NCBI GenBank assembly: GCA_013299105.1
Contig: JAAFJY010000046.1
Location: 1-35,863, forward strand
Origin: Chitinophagales bacterium
GTDB taxonomy: Bacteria; Bacteroidota; Bacteroidia; Chitinophagales; Saprospiraceae
DNA length: 35,863 bases
Direction: 5' to 3'
The position numbers and the translations under genes are program-made. The notes under the pieces were generated by a model that was not told the DNA's origin, searched no databases, and saw nothing but the letters and a program-made list of their open reading frames with translations. The first letter of the stretch is position 1. Every line of letters begins with the position of its first letter. Shown piece after piece: positions 15,740 to 23,531 of the stretch.

Positions 15740-17323
15740 ATGAGCAATCCACATCCTACCATTATGGATCCAGACCTGGAAGTGTTGGTCGCGGATTCGG
15801 AAAGCTTCCGCGACCGCGTTTCCACCATTGATAAAAATGGGAAACGCATTTGGGTGTATCCGAAAAAACCCAGTGGTCGCTTTTTCAATGCCCGGATGTG
15901 GACGAGTTTGGCATTTTTCGCCATTTTCCTGATCCTGCCCTGGCTCAAAGTGCATGGAGAACCCTTGTTCTTGTTTGATGTGTTGCATCGGAGGTTCATC
16001 ATCTTCGGATTCGTTTTCACTCCCCAGGATTTTTACCTCTTTGTGTTGGCGACGCTCACTTTTTTTGTATTCATCATTTTGTTTACGGTGGTTTTTGGGC
16101 GCTTGTTCTGTGGTTGGGTTTGTCCGCAGACCAATTTCATGGAAATGCTTTTCCGCCGCATTGAATACTGGATCGAAGGCGATTACAAGCAGCAGCAAAA
16201 ACTAGACGCGAGCTCCTGGACCGCCGAAAAAATGCGAAAAAAGGGCTTCAAATTCGGCCTTTTCTTTGCCATCGCCGTTTTGATTTCCAACTACTTTTTG
16301 GCTTATCTCATCGGCATGGACCAGGTGCTGTTGCTGGTCACCGAGCCCATCAGCCAAAACTTGGGCTCTTTCATTGCCATGCTGATTTTTTCCTTGGCTT
16401 TTTTCACCGTTTATGCCCGTTTGCGCGAGCAAGTATGCACCACCATCTGCCCCTATGGCCGGATGCAAGGTGTACTGTTGGTCGAAGACAGCATTGTGGT
16501 GATCTACGATTGGCTCAGAGGGGAACCCAGGGGGAAAATGCAAAAGGCCAATAGCGCCGCCAAAACCAAAAAAGACCCTTGTGAATGCGACGATTGCGAA
16601 GGTAATGGAGCCTGTAAAGCCAATAAGCGCTTAAAAACACTAGGCAATCCCCTTACCGACATCCAGGCAGCCGTGGCCGAAAGCAATCCCGTGGCCAAGA
16701 CCCTTGGTGATTGCATCGACTGCCATTTGTGTGTAGCTGTGTGTCCTACTGGCATTGACATTCGCAACGGAACCCAGTTGGAATGCATCAATTGTACCGC
16801 GTGTATTGATGCATGTGACCAGGTGATGGACAAAATTGGACGCCCTCGTGGCCTGATCCGTTACGATTCCACCAAAGGAGTTAAGGAACAAAATAGGCGC
16901 TTGTTTACGCCCAGGGTTTACGCTTATAGTGCAGTGCTGATGTTGCTATTGGTTGTTGATGTAGCCCTGTTCGTCAATCGCGGGCAGATGGAGAGCATCA
17001 TCCTGCGTTCACCAGGGCAAGTGTACCAAAAACCCGATCCGCAGCACATCAGCAACCTGTATACCTACCGCCTCATCAACAAAAGCACCGAGGATTTTCC
17101 GGTAGAGATCCGCGTAAAATCGCCGCGTGGGGCAAAAATCCGCTTGATTGGGCCGCAAAACCTGGATTTGACAACTGAGAAGCACTTGCAAGGGGTATTT
17201 TTCATCGACATTCCGCGCAAACAGTTGAAGCAACGCACCACCCGAATTCAACTTGAAATTTGGTCGAAAAACAAAAAAATTGACCACCTCAAAACTAACT
17301 TCTTGGGGCCACTCAACCCATAA
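15740..17323 (+). CDS. ccoG: cbb3 oxidase maturation ferredoxin CcoG/FixG (RdxA)
   Basis: Membrane iron-sulfur protein of 527 residues; CcoG proteins reduce Cu(II) for cbb3 assembly. The sequence has helices near 55-75, 95-120, 165-185 and 205-225, the FCGWVCPQ motif (Cys124, Cys128), CTTICPYGRMQG (Cys233, Cys237), then two 4Fe-4S motifs, CIDCHLCVAVCP (Cys325, 328, 331, 335) and CINCTACIDACD (Cys349, 352, 355, 359), a last helix (about 395-413) and a C-terminal immunoglobulin-like domain. Between the GEPRGK stretch and the first ferredoxin motif lies an extra segment of about 45 residues with CECDDC and a fourth Cys (281, 283, 286, 292), not part of the CcoG plan as I know it. ccoH follows after 36 bases. 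Confidence 0.95.
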   Translation: MSNPHPTIMDPDLEVLVADSESFRDRVSTIDKNGKRIWVYPKKPSGRFFNARMWTSLAFFAIFLILPWLKVHGEPLFLFDVLHRRFIIFGFVFTPQDFYLFVLATLTFFVFIILFTVVFGRLFCGWVCPQTNFMEMLFRRIEYWIEGDYKQQQKLDASSWTAEKMRKKGFKFGLFFAIAVLISNYFLAYLIGMDQVLLLVTEPISQNLGSFIAMLIFSLAFFTVYARLREQVCTTICPYGRMQGVLLVEDSIVVIYDWLRGEPRGKMQKANSAAKTKKDPCECDDCEGNGACKANKRLKTLGNPLTDIQAAVAESNPVAKTLGDCIDCHLCVAVCPTGIDIRNGTQLECINCTACIDACDQVMDKIGRPRGLIRYDSTKGVKEQNRRLFTPRVYAYSAVLMLLLVVDVALFVNRGQMESIILRSPGQVYQKPDPQHISNLYTYRLINKSTEDFPVEIRVKSPRGAKIRLIGPQNLDLTTEKHLQGVFFIDIPRKQLKQRTTRIQLEIWSKNKKIDHLKTNFLGPLNP

Positions 17324-17327
17324 ACGC

Positions 17328-17357
17328 TCTTCAACCTTTCAACCTTTAAACTTCAAA
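17328..17357 (+). repeat. Short octamer-like repeat before ccoH
   Basis: TTCAACCTTTCAACCTTTAAACTTC, period about eight, ends three bases before the ccoH ATG. The same kind of array occurs on the other strand at 26863-26895. Confidence 0.55.
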
Positions 17358-17359
17358 AA

Positions 17360-17803
17360 ATGAATTGGGGAACCTCCATTGCTTTTGTCTATGCCTTCTT
17401 TGCCCTGAGCATGATTGGAGCAGTTTTTGCTTCGCGCAAACACGATCCTGGGTTGGTGCAAAAGGACTACTATCAACTTGATTTAGACTACCAGGCCCAC
17501 CTAGATAAAAAACAAAATACCGCTCAATTGCTGGAAAAACCACAAGTTCGCTTTGACAGTGCACAAAACACCTTGGTGCTTAGTTTTCCCGAAAGCTTAG
17601 GTGATATTTCCGGGCAAGTCAAAGTTTACCAGTCGAAGACCACCAAACGCGACTTCATTTTGCCATTGAAGGGCGAAAAAACCTTGGTCTTGCCTGCCGA
17701 AAAACTCCATTATGGGCGCTGGCACCTGGATTTAGACTGGCAAAGCCAAGGCAAAGCCTACTTCTTGGAGTTTACAACATTTGTCCCCTCCGACAAACCG
17801 TAA
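17360..17803 (+). CDS. ccoH: FixH/CcoH family protein
   Basis: Protein of 147 residues with one N-terminal membrane helix (MNWGTSIAFVYAFFALSMIG) and a soluble beta-rich domain on the periplasmic side. The mark after the helix, HDPGLVQKDYYQLDLDYQAHLDKKQN, is the FixH signature (family pattern 'LV..DYY...L.YQ..ID...N'). The end, YGRWHLDLDWQSQGKAYFLE, also fits FixH (GRW.L.LDW...G..Y). FixH/CcoH is an assembly or stability factor of cbb3 oxidase that interacts with the CcoI/CcoS group. It follows ccoG closely on the same strand. A long intergenic repeat starts soon after its stop. Confidence 0.93.
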   Translation: MNWGTSIAFVYAFFALSMIGAVFASRKHDPGLVQKDYYQLDLDYQAHLDKKQNTAQLLEKPQVRFDSAQNTLVLSFPESLGDISGQVKVYQSKTTKRDFILPLKGEKTLVLPAEKLHYGRWHLDLDWQSQGKAYFLEFTTFVPSDKP

Positions 17804-17837
17804 GGGACACATGTTGAATAAATTATGCATGTTTTGC

Positions 17838-18020
17838 CCTCGCTGTGCGAGGCTAGTTGGGAACACGGATGAAATTGGGTTTGGGTGTGCTTGTTTGGGT
17901 TTGAGTGTGAAGAAACCTCGTTTTCAATTGGAGACGAAACTTATGCTCGAAGTCCCCCACCCGAACTTACACTTACACACTCCACACCCTATCTTACTGA
18001 TTTCCAGCATGATTTTGACC
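17838..18020 (+). repeat. GGAACACGGAT repeat family, long form, copy A
   Basis: It begins with the small palindrome CCTCGCTGTGCGAGG and TTGGGAACACGGATGAAATT, then a GT-rich stretch (GGGTTTGGGTGTG), later an inverse CA-rich part, and ends GATTTCCAGCATGATTTTGACC. It is clearly related to 26986-27198 (inverted) and 32532-32737. Frames across it are not conserved between copies, so it is non-coding. Confidence 0.85.
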
Positions 18021-18150
18021 TTGATTTTGGCAATAATATTGCCACTCAAAGGGCTTATTCAAAAGTCAAAGTGTCCACTTCTTTTCTGTTCCCTAATTTG
18101 GAAAAAACCACCTATCATGCAAATTACCTCAAATTTCACCAACGAACTCC

Positions 18151-18192
18151 CATTAACCACTAACAACTAACCATTAACCACTAACCATTAAA
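18151..18192 (+). repeat. Heptamer array abutting a start codon
   Basis: Six phased units: CATTAAC, CACTAAC, AACTAAC, CATTAAC, CACTAAC, CATTAAA. It ends one base before the ATG at 18194, filling the ribosome-binding region. Confidence 0.85.
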
Positions 18193-18193
18193 A

Positions 18194-18862
18194 ATGTGGA
18201 TGGCCCTTTTGATCGGTTTTGCGGGGAGTTTGCACTGCGTTGGCATGTGCGGTCCCTTGATGTTGGCCATGATTCCTGGGCAGGGTGCATGGGCATATTG
18301 GCTCCAATACCAAGGTTCGCGCATCCTGGCTTATGGGCTGATGGGGCTGTTTTTAGGTAGTTTGGGCCAGGGCTTTGCTTTTTTAGGCTTACAAAAAATC
18401 ATGTCTATTATGGCGGGGGTGATTTTGTTTGGCATGGCGCTCCAGGCCACGCGAGGGTTGAATTTGAAACTAGCCTGGCTGGATCAATTTCAGGCCCGAT
18501 TGCACCAACGTTTTAAAAGTTTATTGCCAATTTCCAAGGCTCCTTCTCCTTTCTTATTGGGTTTGATGAATGGTTTTTTGCCTTGTGGTTTGAGCTACGG
18601 GGCTTTGGCAGGGGCCTGGGCGACTGCGGGGGCTGTTCAGGGCTTCCTCTTCATGGTTTTGTTTGGCCTGGGCACCCTGCCATTGTTGGTTTTACTTCAA
18701 TTTTCTGGACACGACCTGCGCCGCAGACTGCGTGGGCACTGGTCCTTTTTACAAGTCATTTTGCTGCTGAGTGCGGGCTTGTTGTTGCTTTACCGTGGGT
18801 TTCAGGGCGATTTTAATTGGTTCGACAGTCACGTATCACCTGCTGAATTGCAATGCCATTGA
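18194..18862 (+). CDS. SafE/DsbD_2-type membrane protein of the cbb3 locus
   Basis: Integral membrane protein of 222 residues with about six helices. The N-terminal motif GFAGSLHCVGMCGPLMLA and the central GLMNGFLPCGLSYGALAGA are the paired half-signatures of the DsbD_2/UreH-like group (annotated as sulfite exporter TauE/SafE family). Cys and His in HCVGMCGP and the Cys in FLPCG lie within membrane helices. Members of this group often stand next to ccoG and ccoH, and copper or thiol transfer has been proposed; the substrate is not shown by sequence. The upstream 380 bases hold a repeat and a heptamer array, so it may have its own transcript, but strand and neighbours tie it to the oxidase locus. 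Confidence 0.85.
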   Translation: MWMALLIGFAGSLHCVGMCGPLMLAMIPGQGAWAYWLQYQGSRILAYGLMGLFLGSLGQGFAFLGLQKIMSIMAGVILFGMALQATRGLNLKLAWLDQFQARLHQRFKSLLPISKAPSPFLLGLMNGFLPCGLSYGALAGAWATAGAVQGFLFMVLFGLGTLPLLVLLQFSGHDLRRRLRGHWSFLQVILLLSAGLLLLYRGFQGDFNWFDSHVSPAELQCH

Positions 18863-18872
18863 GCAAAATCAA
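18859..18872. promoter_or_regulatory. FNR/Crp-type box upstream of the CBS gene
   Basis: TTGAG, four bases, ATCAA matches the FNR dyad TTGATnnnnATCAA at nine of ten positions. It begins at the stop codon of the SafE-like gene and lies about 100 bases before the CBS-protein start. A weak -7 box (CAACTTTG, 18917-18924) would place it near position -65. Confidence 0.35.
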
Positions 18873-18968
18873 TTGCTGGTGTGACTTGGCTTAGTGACTT
18901 GGAGTTTCAGGATTAGCAACTTTGTATCGTTAACCAAATCCATTAATTCACTGCAAAAATTTCCTGTC

Positions 18969-19421
18969 ATGAATATTCACAGTCCAGTATCTTTTTTCAT
19001 GACCAAACAAGTCATCAGCGTTGAACCAACCGCTCCACTCAATGTGATCCGAGATTTGTTTGTCATGCATGATTTTCATCACCTCCCGGTCGTAGACGAC
19101 AACGAAGGAATCATAGGTTTGATCAGCAAATCTGATTTTGAGCGCTTTCAAGGCGGAAGCTTTTACGTATCTGAAGACCGTTTCTTGCAGGAAACCCGCT
19201 TAAAATCCACCCAAGCCCGCGACATCATGACCAAGGGCCTGGCCAAAATCAGCCCAGAAGATCGGTTGGATGTGGCCTTGGATATTTTTTGCCTCAACCG
19301 TTTTCATGCCTTGCCAGTGGTTGATCGCGACAACAAATTGATCGGCATATTGACGCCCTACGATATTTTGAAAGCCTTGCAGGGCGAAAAAATTACTTTG
19401 AAGAATTATGAAATAGTATAA
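18969..19421 (+). CDS. CBS-domain pair protein
   Basis: Cytoplasmic protein of 150 residues made of two CBS domains and nothing else. The first carries VSFFMTKQVISVEPTAPLNVIRDLFVMHDFHHLPVVDDN and GIIGLISKSDF; the second carries ARDIMTKGLAKISPEDRLDVALDIF, NRFHALPVVDRDNKLIGILTPYDI. CBS pairs bind adenine nucleotides and act as energy sensors. I start at the ATG at 18969, because the TTG at 18894 would add 25 residues unlike the family. The gene ends the cbb3 locus and is followed by a terminator at 19477. A link to regulation of respiration is suggested by position only. Confidence 0.9.
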   Translation: MNIHSPVSFFMTKQVISVEPTAPLNVIRDLFVMHDFHHLPVVDDNEGIIGLISKSDFERFQGGSFYVSEDRFLQETRLKSTQARDIMTKGLAKISPEDRLDVALDIFCLNRFHALPVVDRDNKLIGILTPYDILKALQGEKITLKNYEIV

Positions 19422-19476
19422 GTTGAAATTTGGTAACAGCAGTATGTGTTAGTGTTTTTGTAATCGTTTTTATCGC

Positions 19477-19516
19477 ATTGGGTGTCGTTTGATTGACGGC
19501 ACCCAATGTCGTTTTT
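19477..19516 (+). terminator. Terminator after the CBS gene
   Basis: ATTGGGTGTCGT (19477-19488) pairs with ACGGCACCCAAT (19496-19507) over 12 positions with one wobble and a seven-base loop, followed by GTCGTTTTT. It closes the cbb3 locus, 55 bases after the last stop codon. Confidence 0.8.
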
Positions 19517-19552
19517 ACGCTGAAAATTCTTTCAAATTCTAAATGGGTCAAC

Positions 19553-19616
19553 ATCACACATGTAATTCTGTAATTCTGGTCTTCTGCAAATTCTAGTTTA
19601 GACAAAAAAATTCGCG
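19553..19616 (-). repeat. Third repeat family, inverted copy
   Basis: On the minus strand it runs from TTTTTTTGTCTAAACTAGAATTTGCAG-like sequence to GTGTGATGTTGACC and matches the unit at 33008-33073 over most of its length. Positions outside it up to 19665 hold no gene I can support. Confidence 0.65.
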
Positions 19617-19665
19617 CTTGATTGTTCGGACCGAGTTCTCCGAAGTTTTCAGCGAATTTAAGAAA

Positions 19666-19718
19666 ATCGAAAAAATTTCGATAAAAAAGCTTTTTTTCAA
19701 AAAATATTTCCATTTTTG
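19666..19718 (+). promoter_or_regulatory. AT-rich dyad and -7 box before the Lrp gene
   Basis: ATCGAAA, three A, TTTCGAT (19666-19682) is a perfect 17-bp dyad with an A/T centre, the kind of site Lrp-type proteins use. CATTTTTG at 19711-19718 is one base off TAnnTTTG. Together they suggest a self-regulated promoter with a start site near 19725, which favours the GTG at 19746 as start codon. Confidence 0.35.
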
Positions 19719-19745
19719 AGCGGTTATCGTAAAAATCTCTTTCCA

Positions 19746-20258
19746 GTGGCAACTCAAAATGAACTTTATTTAGACGAAACCGATCTCCAGATACTGGAAG
19801 CGCTCCAACGCGACGGGCGTATTTCCTTTTCTGACTTGGCCAAAGAATTGGGTTTGGCCGTCAGCACGGTCAGCAAACGCTACAATACGCTTTCTGCGAA
19901 TGGTGTGGTGAAAATCGTAGGCCGGGTAGACCCCACCAAAGTAGGCAACCATGCTTATGCCAGCATCATGCTCCAGATCGACAAAATGGAAAATGTCAAA
20001 CAAGTAGCGGAAGACTTGGCCCAGCTACCTGAAGTGAGTTTTTTGGCCTTGCGCACTGGCGAATTTCACTTGGAAATGAACGTGGTTTGTCGCGACAACA
20101 TGCACTTGCTGAATTTAGTCAATAGCCACTTGGATGTGATCAAACCCATCACCAAGTACGAAATAAACATGTACCTCAAGGTATACAAATGGGGGCAATC
20201 CAACCTCGAAGCTCCCGCCGAAGTCAGTGCCGAGATTTTTAATTTAGAGCAACATTAA
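19746..20258 (+). CDS. Lrp/AsnC-family transcription regulator
   Basis: DNA-binding regulator of 170 residues from the GTG at 19746 (reads as MATQNELYLDETDLQILEAL). A TTG at 19716 is possible but overlaps the predicted -7 box. The N-terminal AsnC-type HTH is clear: DETDLQILEALQRDGRISFSDLAKELGLAVSTVSKRYNTL, followed by GVVKIVGRVDPTKVG. The rest is the RAM ligand-binding domain (from about residue 75), with a 'LPEVSFLALRTGEFHLEMNVVCRD' stretch typical for sensing amino acids. It is followed with a one-base gap by an aldehyde dehydrogenase gene and then an aminotransferase gene, so it most likely controls GABA or related amino-acid breakdown; the ligand is inference. Confidence 0.92.
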   Translation: MATQNELYLDETDLQILEALQRDGRISFSDLAKELGLAVSTVSKRYNTLSANGVVKIVGRVDPTKVGNHAYASIMLQIDKMENVKQVAEDLAQLPEVSFLALRTGEFHLEMNVVCRDNMHLLNLVNSHLDVIKPITKYEINMYLKVYKWGQSNLEAPAEVSAEIFNLEQH

Positions 20259-20259
20259 C

Positions 20260-21621
20260 ATGCCCAGCGTTTTTCAATCCATCAATCCTTTCACCCAGCT
20301 TGTAGTCGGTGAATATTTTGAAAGTAGTGTAGCCGAGCTCAACGCCAGATTGGACATGGCGAGCCATGCACAGTCCGATTGGGTAGCCCTTTCCTTCGCG
20401 GATAGAGGGGCTTTATTCAACAAATTAGCGGCTTACCTGCGCGAACACCAAGAAGAACTGGCCCAGCTCATGACCGCTGAAATGGGCAAAATCATCGCCG
20501 AAGCCCGCGCCGAAGTAGGCAAATGCGCCGCCCAATGCGAATATTATGCCCAACACGCCGAGGCGCTTTTGCAGGCCACTGAGGTCAAAACTGAAGCCCA
20601 AATCAGCCAAGTTGCCTACGATCCGGTCGGCGTCGTTTTGGCCATCATGCCTTGGAATTTCCCTTACTGGCAAGTATTTCGCTACGCTGTGCCTGCCCTC
20701 ATGGCGGGCAATACGACCTTGCTCAAACACGCCCCCAATGTTTTTGGCTGCGCCTTGGCGGTCGAAAAAGCTTTTCGAGCGGTGGGTTTTCCTGAGGGCG
20801 TTTTCCAAGCCATCATCGCCGATGTACCCGCCCTCAGCAACTTGGTCAAAGACGACCGTGTAGGTATGGTCACGCTTACTGGCAGTGAAAAAGCCGGAGC
20901 CGCAGTGGCGGCACTGGCAGGGGCTCACATCAAAAAAAGTGTGCTGGAACTGGGCGGCAACGATGCCCTCATTGTTTTGCCTGACGCCAATCTCGACCAA
21001 GCTGCCGCCGCCGCGGTGCAATCGCGCATGATGAATGCCGGGCAGGTGTGCATCGCCGCCAAGCGCTTCTTGGTACACGAAGCTGTAAAACCAGCTTTTA
21101 CCGAAAAAATCCTGGCTTTGATCCAACAATTGCCACAAGGTGATCCCCTAGACCCCACCATCAAAATGGGCCCTTTGGCCCGTCCCGACTTGGCCCAAAA
21201 CCTGAATCGACAAGTCAAAACCGCTCTCGAACAAGGGGCCAAACTCCTTTGCGGTGGGCAGGTTCAAGCCTGTAACTACACTCCTACCCTACTGGATGAA
21301 GTAAAGCCCGATAACATCGTTTTCCGGGAGGAGACCTTTGGACCGGTGGCCGCCATCACTACATTTTCCAGTGAAAAGGAAGCCATTCAACTGGCCAATG
21401 ATTCGCGCTATGGACTCAGTGCTGCCATTTGGACCCAAGACTTGAACAAAGCTCAAGCCCTGGCCCAAGCACTCCAAGTAGGCAGTGTTTTTGTGAATGC
21501 TGTGGTGCGGTCCGATTCCCGCTTGCCGATTGGGGGAGTCAAAAAATCGGGCTATGGCCGCGAACTCGCCGAGGACGGCATCAAGGAATTTTGTACGCCC
21601 AAGACTTTTTATATAGCCTAG
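20260..21621 (+). CDS. Succinate-semialdehyde dehydrogenase (GabD/Sad-like)
   Basis: NAD(P)-dependent aldehyde dehydrogenase of 453 residues. Catalytic parts are all present: PWNFPYWQVFRYAVPALMAGN, the Glu230 motif VLELGGND and Cys264 in NAGQVCIAAKR. This last motif and the short length resemble the Sad (YneI) kind of succinate-semialdehyde dehydrogenase more than betaine-aldehyde enzymes. In a GABA route it turns succinate semialdehyde into succinate. Its ATG comes one base after the stop of the Lrp gene and three bases before the aminotransferase gene, an obvious operon. Substrate is inferred from the family and the partner gene. Confidence 0.9.
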   Translation: MPSVFQSINPFTQLVVGEYFESSVAELNARLDMASHAQSDWVALSFADRGALFNKLAAYLREHQEELAQLMTAEMGKIIAEARAEVGKCAAQCEYYAQHAEALLQATEVKTEAQISQVAYDPVGVVLAIMPWNFPYWQVFRYAVPALMAGNTTLLKHAPNVFGCALAVEKAFRAVGFPEGVFQAIIADVPALSNLVKDDRVGMVTLTGSEKAGAAVAALAGAHIKKSVLELGGNDALIVLPDANLDQAAAAAVQSRMMNAGQVCIAAKRFLVHEAVKPAFTEKILALIQQLPQGDPLDPTIKMGPLARPDLAQNLNRQVKTALEQGAKLLCGGQVQACNYTPTLLDEVKPDNIVFREETFGPVAAITTFSSEKEAIQLANDSRYGLSAAIWTQDLNKAQALAQALQVGSVFVNAVVRSDSRLPIGGVKKSGYGRELAEDGIKEFCTPKTFYIA

Positions 21622-21624
21622 TTT

Positions 21625-22917
21625 ATGAGCTCGAAAGAACTACAAGAACGCCGCAACCGCGTGCTGCCCAAGGCCATGAATACGGCCTCAACCCTCAATG
21701 CCGCCTGGGCCAAAGGAGCCCATTTTTACGACCAGGAAGGAAAGCCCTACCTCGATTTTTCTGGTGGCATCGGGGTGCTGAATGCCGGGCACTGTCCCAC
21801 CGAAGTCAGCCGGGCCATCGCCAGGCAGTCGCAGAAGTTGATGCATACTTTTTTCAACCTTTTGACCCACGAACCTTACGTGGCGCTGGCCGAAAAACTG
21901 GTTGAAATCTTGCCGCATGGGGAAGCTACGAAAGTGATGTTCGTCAGCACAGGAGCAGAAGCAGTTGAAAATGCGGTCAAAATTGCCCGCCAGGCCACCG
22001 GAAGGTCTGGGATCATCTGCTTTACGGGTGGTTTTCACGGTCGCACGCTCATGGGCATGAGCCTGACTTCGAAGGTGAGCTACAAAACGGGTTGTGGGCC
22101 ATTTGCCCCAGAGGTGTATCGCCTGCCTTTTCCAGACTATTACCACAATGGCGCTGGCCGCAGCTTCGATGCTTTTGTGGAGCAAGAATTGCAAAATTTC
22201 AGGAAATACCTCAGTAGTGTGGTCGCACCAGATCAAGTTGCAGGCATCATCATCGAACCTGTGCAAGGCGAAGGAGGCTTTTATGTAGTGCCGCCGCGTT
22301 ACCTGCAAGGTCTGCGTGAAATTTGTGACCAATACGGTATCCTGCTGATCCTGGATGAAGTACAATCGGGCTTTGGCCGTACCGGAAAATGGGCTGCTTA
22401 TGAGCACTATGACGTGATTCCGGACATTACAACCTGGGCAAAATCAATGGGTTCGGGTATTCCGATTGCGGCAGTGATGGGCAAGGCCGAGGTGATGGAC
22501 AAAGCCCTGCCCGGCACCCTGGGCGGCACCTATGCTGGCAACCCGGTGGCTTGTGCTGGCGCGCTGGCGACCATCGAGTACATGCAAAAAATCAACATCA
22601 ACAAGAAAGGCCAGCAAGTGGGCCGCATGGTGATGAATTTTTTCAAGAACCTCAAAAAAACCTGCCCCTCTATCGGCGAAGTGCGTGGCTTGGGGGCAAT
22701 GGTGGCCATTGAATTGGTCAAAAACCAGGACCCCAATCAGCCCGATGCCGAATTGACCCAAAAACTGGTGGCCAAATGCGCCGAACAAGGCTTGTTTTTG
22801 ATCAGCGCCGGGGTATATGGCAATGTGATTCGGGTACTTTGCCCCCTGGTGATTGCGCAAAAAGACCTGAAAAAAGGGCTGGAAATACTGGGTAAGACGC
22901 TTAAGGACTTGTCCTAG
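21625..22917 (+). CDS. Class-III aminotransferase, 4-aminobutyrate type (GabT-like)
   Basis: PLP-dependent aminotransferase of 430 residues. It has the class-III marks: DFSGGIGVLNAGHCP near residue 46, STGAEAVENAVKIAR, the GFHGRTLMGMSLTSK segment, IIEPVQGEGGF, LILDEVQSGFGRTG with the cofactor Asp, the PLP-lysine Lys273 in TTWAKSMGSGIP, and GGTYAGNPVACAGAL. These motifs are shared by GABA aminotransferases and close relatives (5-aminovalerate, putrescine). The dehydrogenase gene directly upstream (three-base gap) supports a GABA-to-succinate pair. Nothing is truncated. The MITE-like element begins 20 bases after the stop codon. Confidence 0.9.
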   Translation: MSSKELQERRNRVLPKAMNTASTLNAAWAKGAHFYDQEGKPYLDFSGGIGVLNAGHCPTEVSRAIARQSQKLMHTFFNLLTHEPYVALAEKLVEILPHGEATKVMFVSTGAEAVENAVKIARQATGRSGIICFTGGFHGRTLMGMSLTSKVSYKTGCGPFAPEVYRLPFPDYYHNGAGRSFDAFVEQELQNFRKYLSSVVAPDQVAGIIIEPVQGEGGFYVVPPRYLQGLREICDQYGILLILDEVQSGFGRTGKWAAYEHYDVIPDITTWAKSMGSGIPIAAVMGKAEVMDKALPGTLGGTYAGNPVACAGALATIEYMQKININKKGQQVGRMVMNFFKNLKKTCPSIGEVRGLGAMVAIELVKNQDPNQPDAELTQKLVAKCAEQGLFLISAGVYGNVIRVLCPLVIAQKDLKKGLEILGKTLKDLS

Positions 22918-22936
22918 GGCCACTGAAAAAAACTTA

Positions 22937-23399
22937 GGCTCTTATTGGGTTTCAAGTGGTGCTTCAAAACGAATTGGTTGCGGTCATCAAGCTCCAAGAC
23001 TTTTTTTGAGTGACGACTTACGAATGACGACTTACGAAGTAGCGCTTGATTGAAAATTTGTGGTGCAGCAAGTCATCTTTTTTACGATTCAAGTTTTCCC
23101 AATAAAATAGCTCAGTCAATTTTATTGCATCTTTAGCGGACGCGAACAACGATTGTAAATAATTGTTTTTCAATGTTTTACAAACATGTCAAAGTTGAGA
23201 TTAACTCAAAAATATCAAACCGTGAAAATGGGAGCCTAAGCACCCTAAGGTCTTGCCAGCGAGCCCCTACTTCGTAAGTCGTAAGTTGTCACTCGTAAGT
23301 CGTAAGTCAAAAAATCGAACTTCGCAAACCCAAAACTCACCTTGGCTTAGGTCAAGACAAACGCCCAAGTCTTTTTCAACTTGAAACCCACATTGAGCC
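22937..23399. mobile_element. MITE-like element, copy 2 (463 bp), with 8-bp target duplication
   Basis: Related along its length to 8542-9014. The ends are GGCTCTTATTGGGTTTCAAG and, inverted, GGCTCAATGTGGGTTTCAAG. It is flanked on both sides by AAAACTTA (22929-22936 and 23400-23407), a perfect 8-base target duplication, which proves past transposition. GGCTC ends with 8-base duplications fit the ISL3 group of insertion sequences from memory; no transposase is present. The right inner arm (23269-23308) keeps all 40 bases except one change, while the left inner arm (23008-23040) has lost part. Confidence 0.88.
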
Positions 23400-23423
23400 A
23401 AAACTTATAAGCATTGGCAAATA

Positions 23424-23531
23424 CTTTGCCCCGCTGTGCGGTGCTGGTTGGGAACACGGATGAAACAGATGAAACAGATTTTCACGGATTTCCAGCGTTA
23501 CTTTGACTGTGATGTTGACCCCACTCGATTT
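23424..23531 (+). repeat. GGAACACGGAT repeat family, short form, copy D
   Basis: It begins with CCCCGCTGTGCGG and TTGGGAACACGGATGAAAC, then AGATGAAACAGATTTTCACGGATTTCCAGCG, and ends at GATGTTGACC. It lacks the GT-rich middle of the long form. The nearest match is the inverted copy at 25314-25382. Confidence 0.75.

Noticed and set aside
17781-18170. Open frame of 129 codons after ccoH
   Set aside because: It runs through a dispersed non-coding repeat whose other copies do not keep the frame.
19393-19752. Open frame of 119 codons on the minus strand between the CBS and Lrp genes
   Set aside because: It covers a terminator, a repeat and the Lrp promoter region and overlaps gene ends on both sides; no family likeness.
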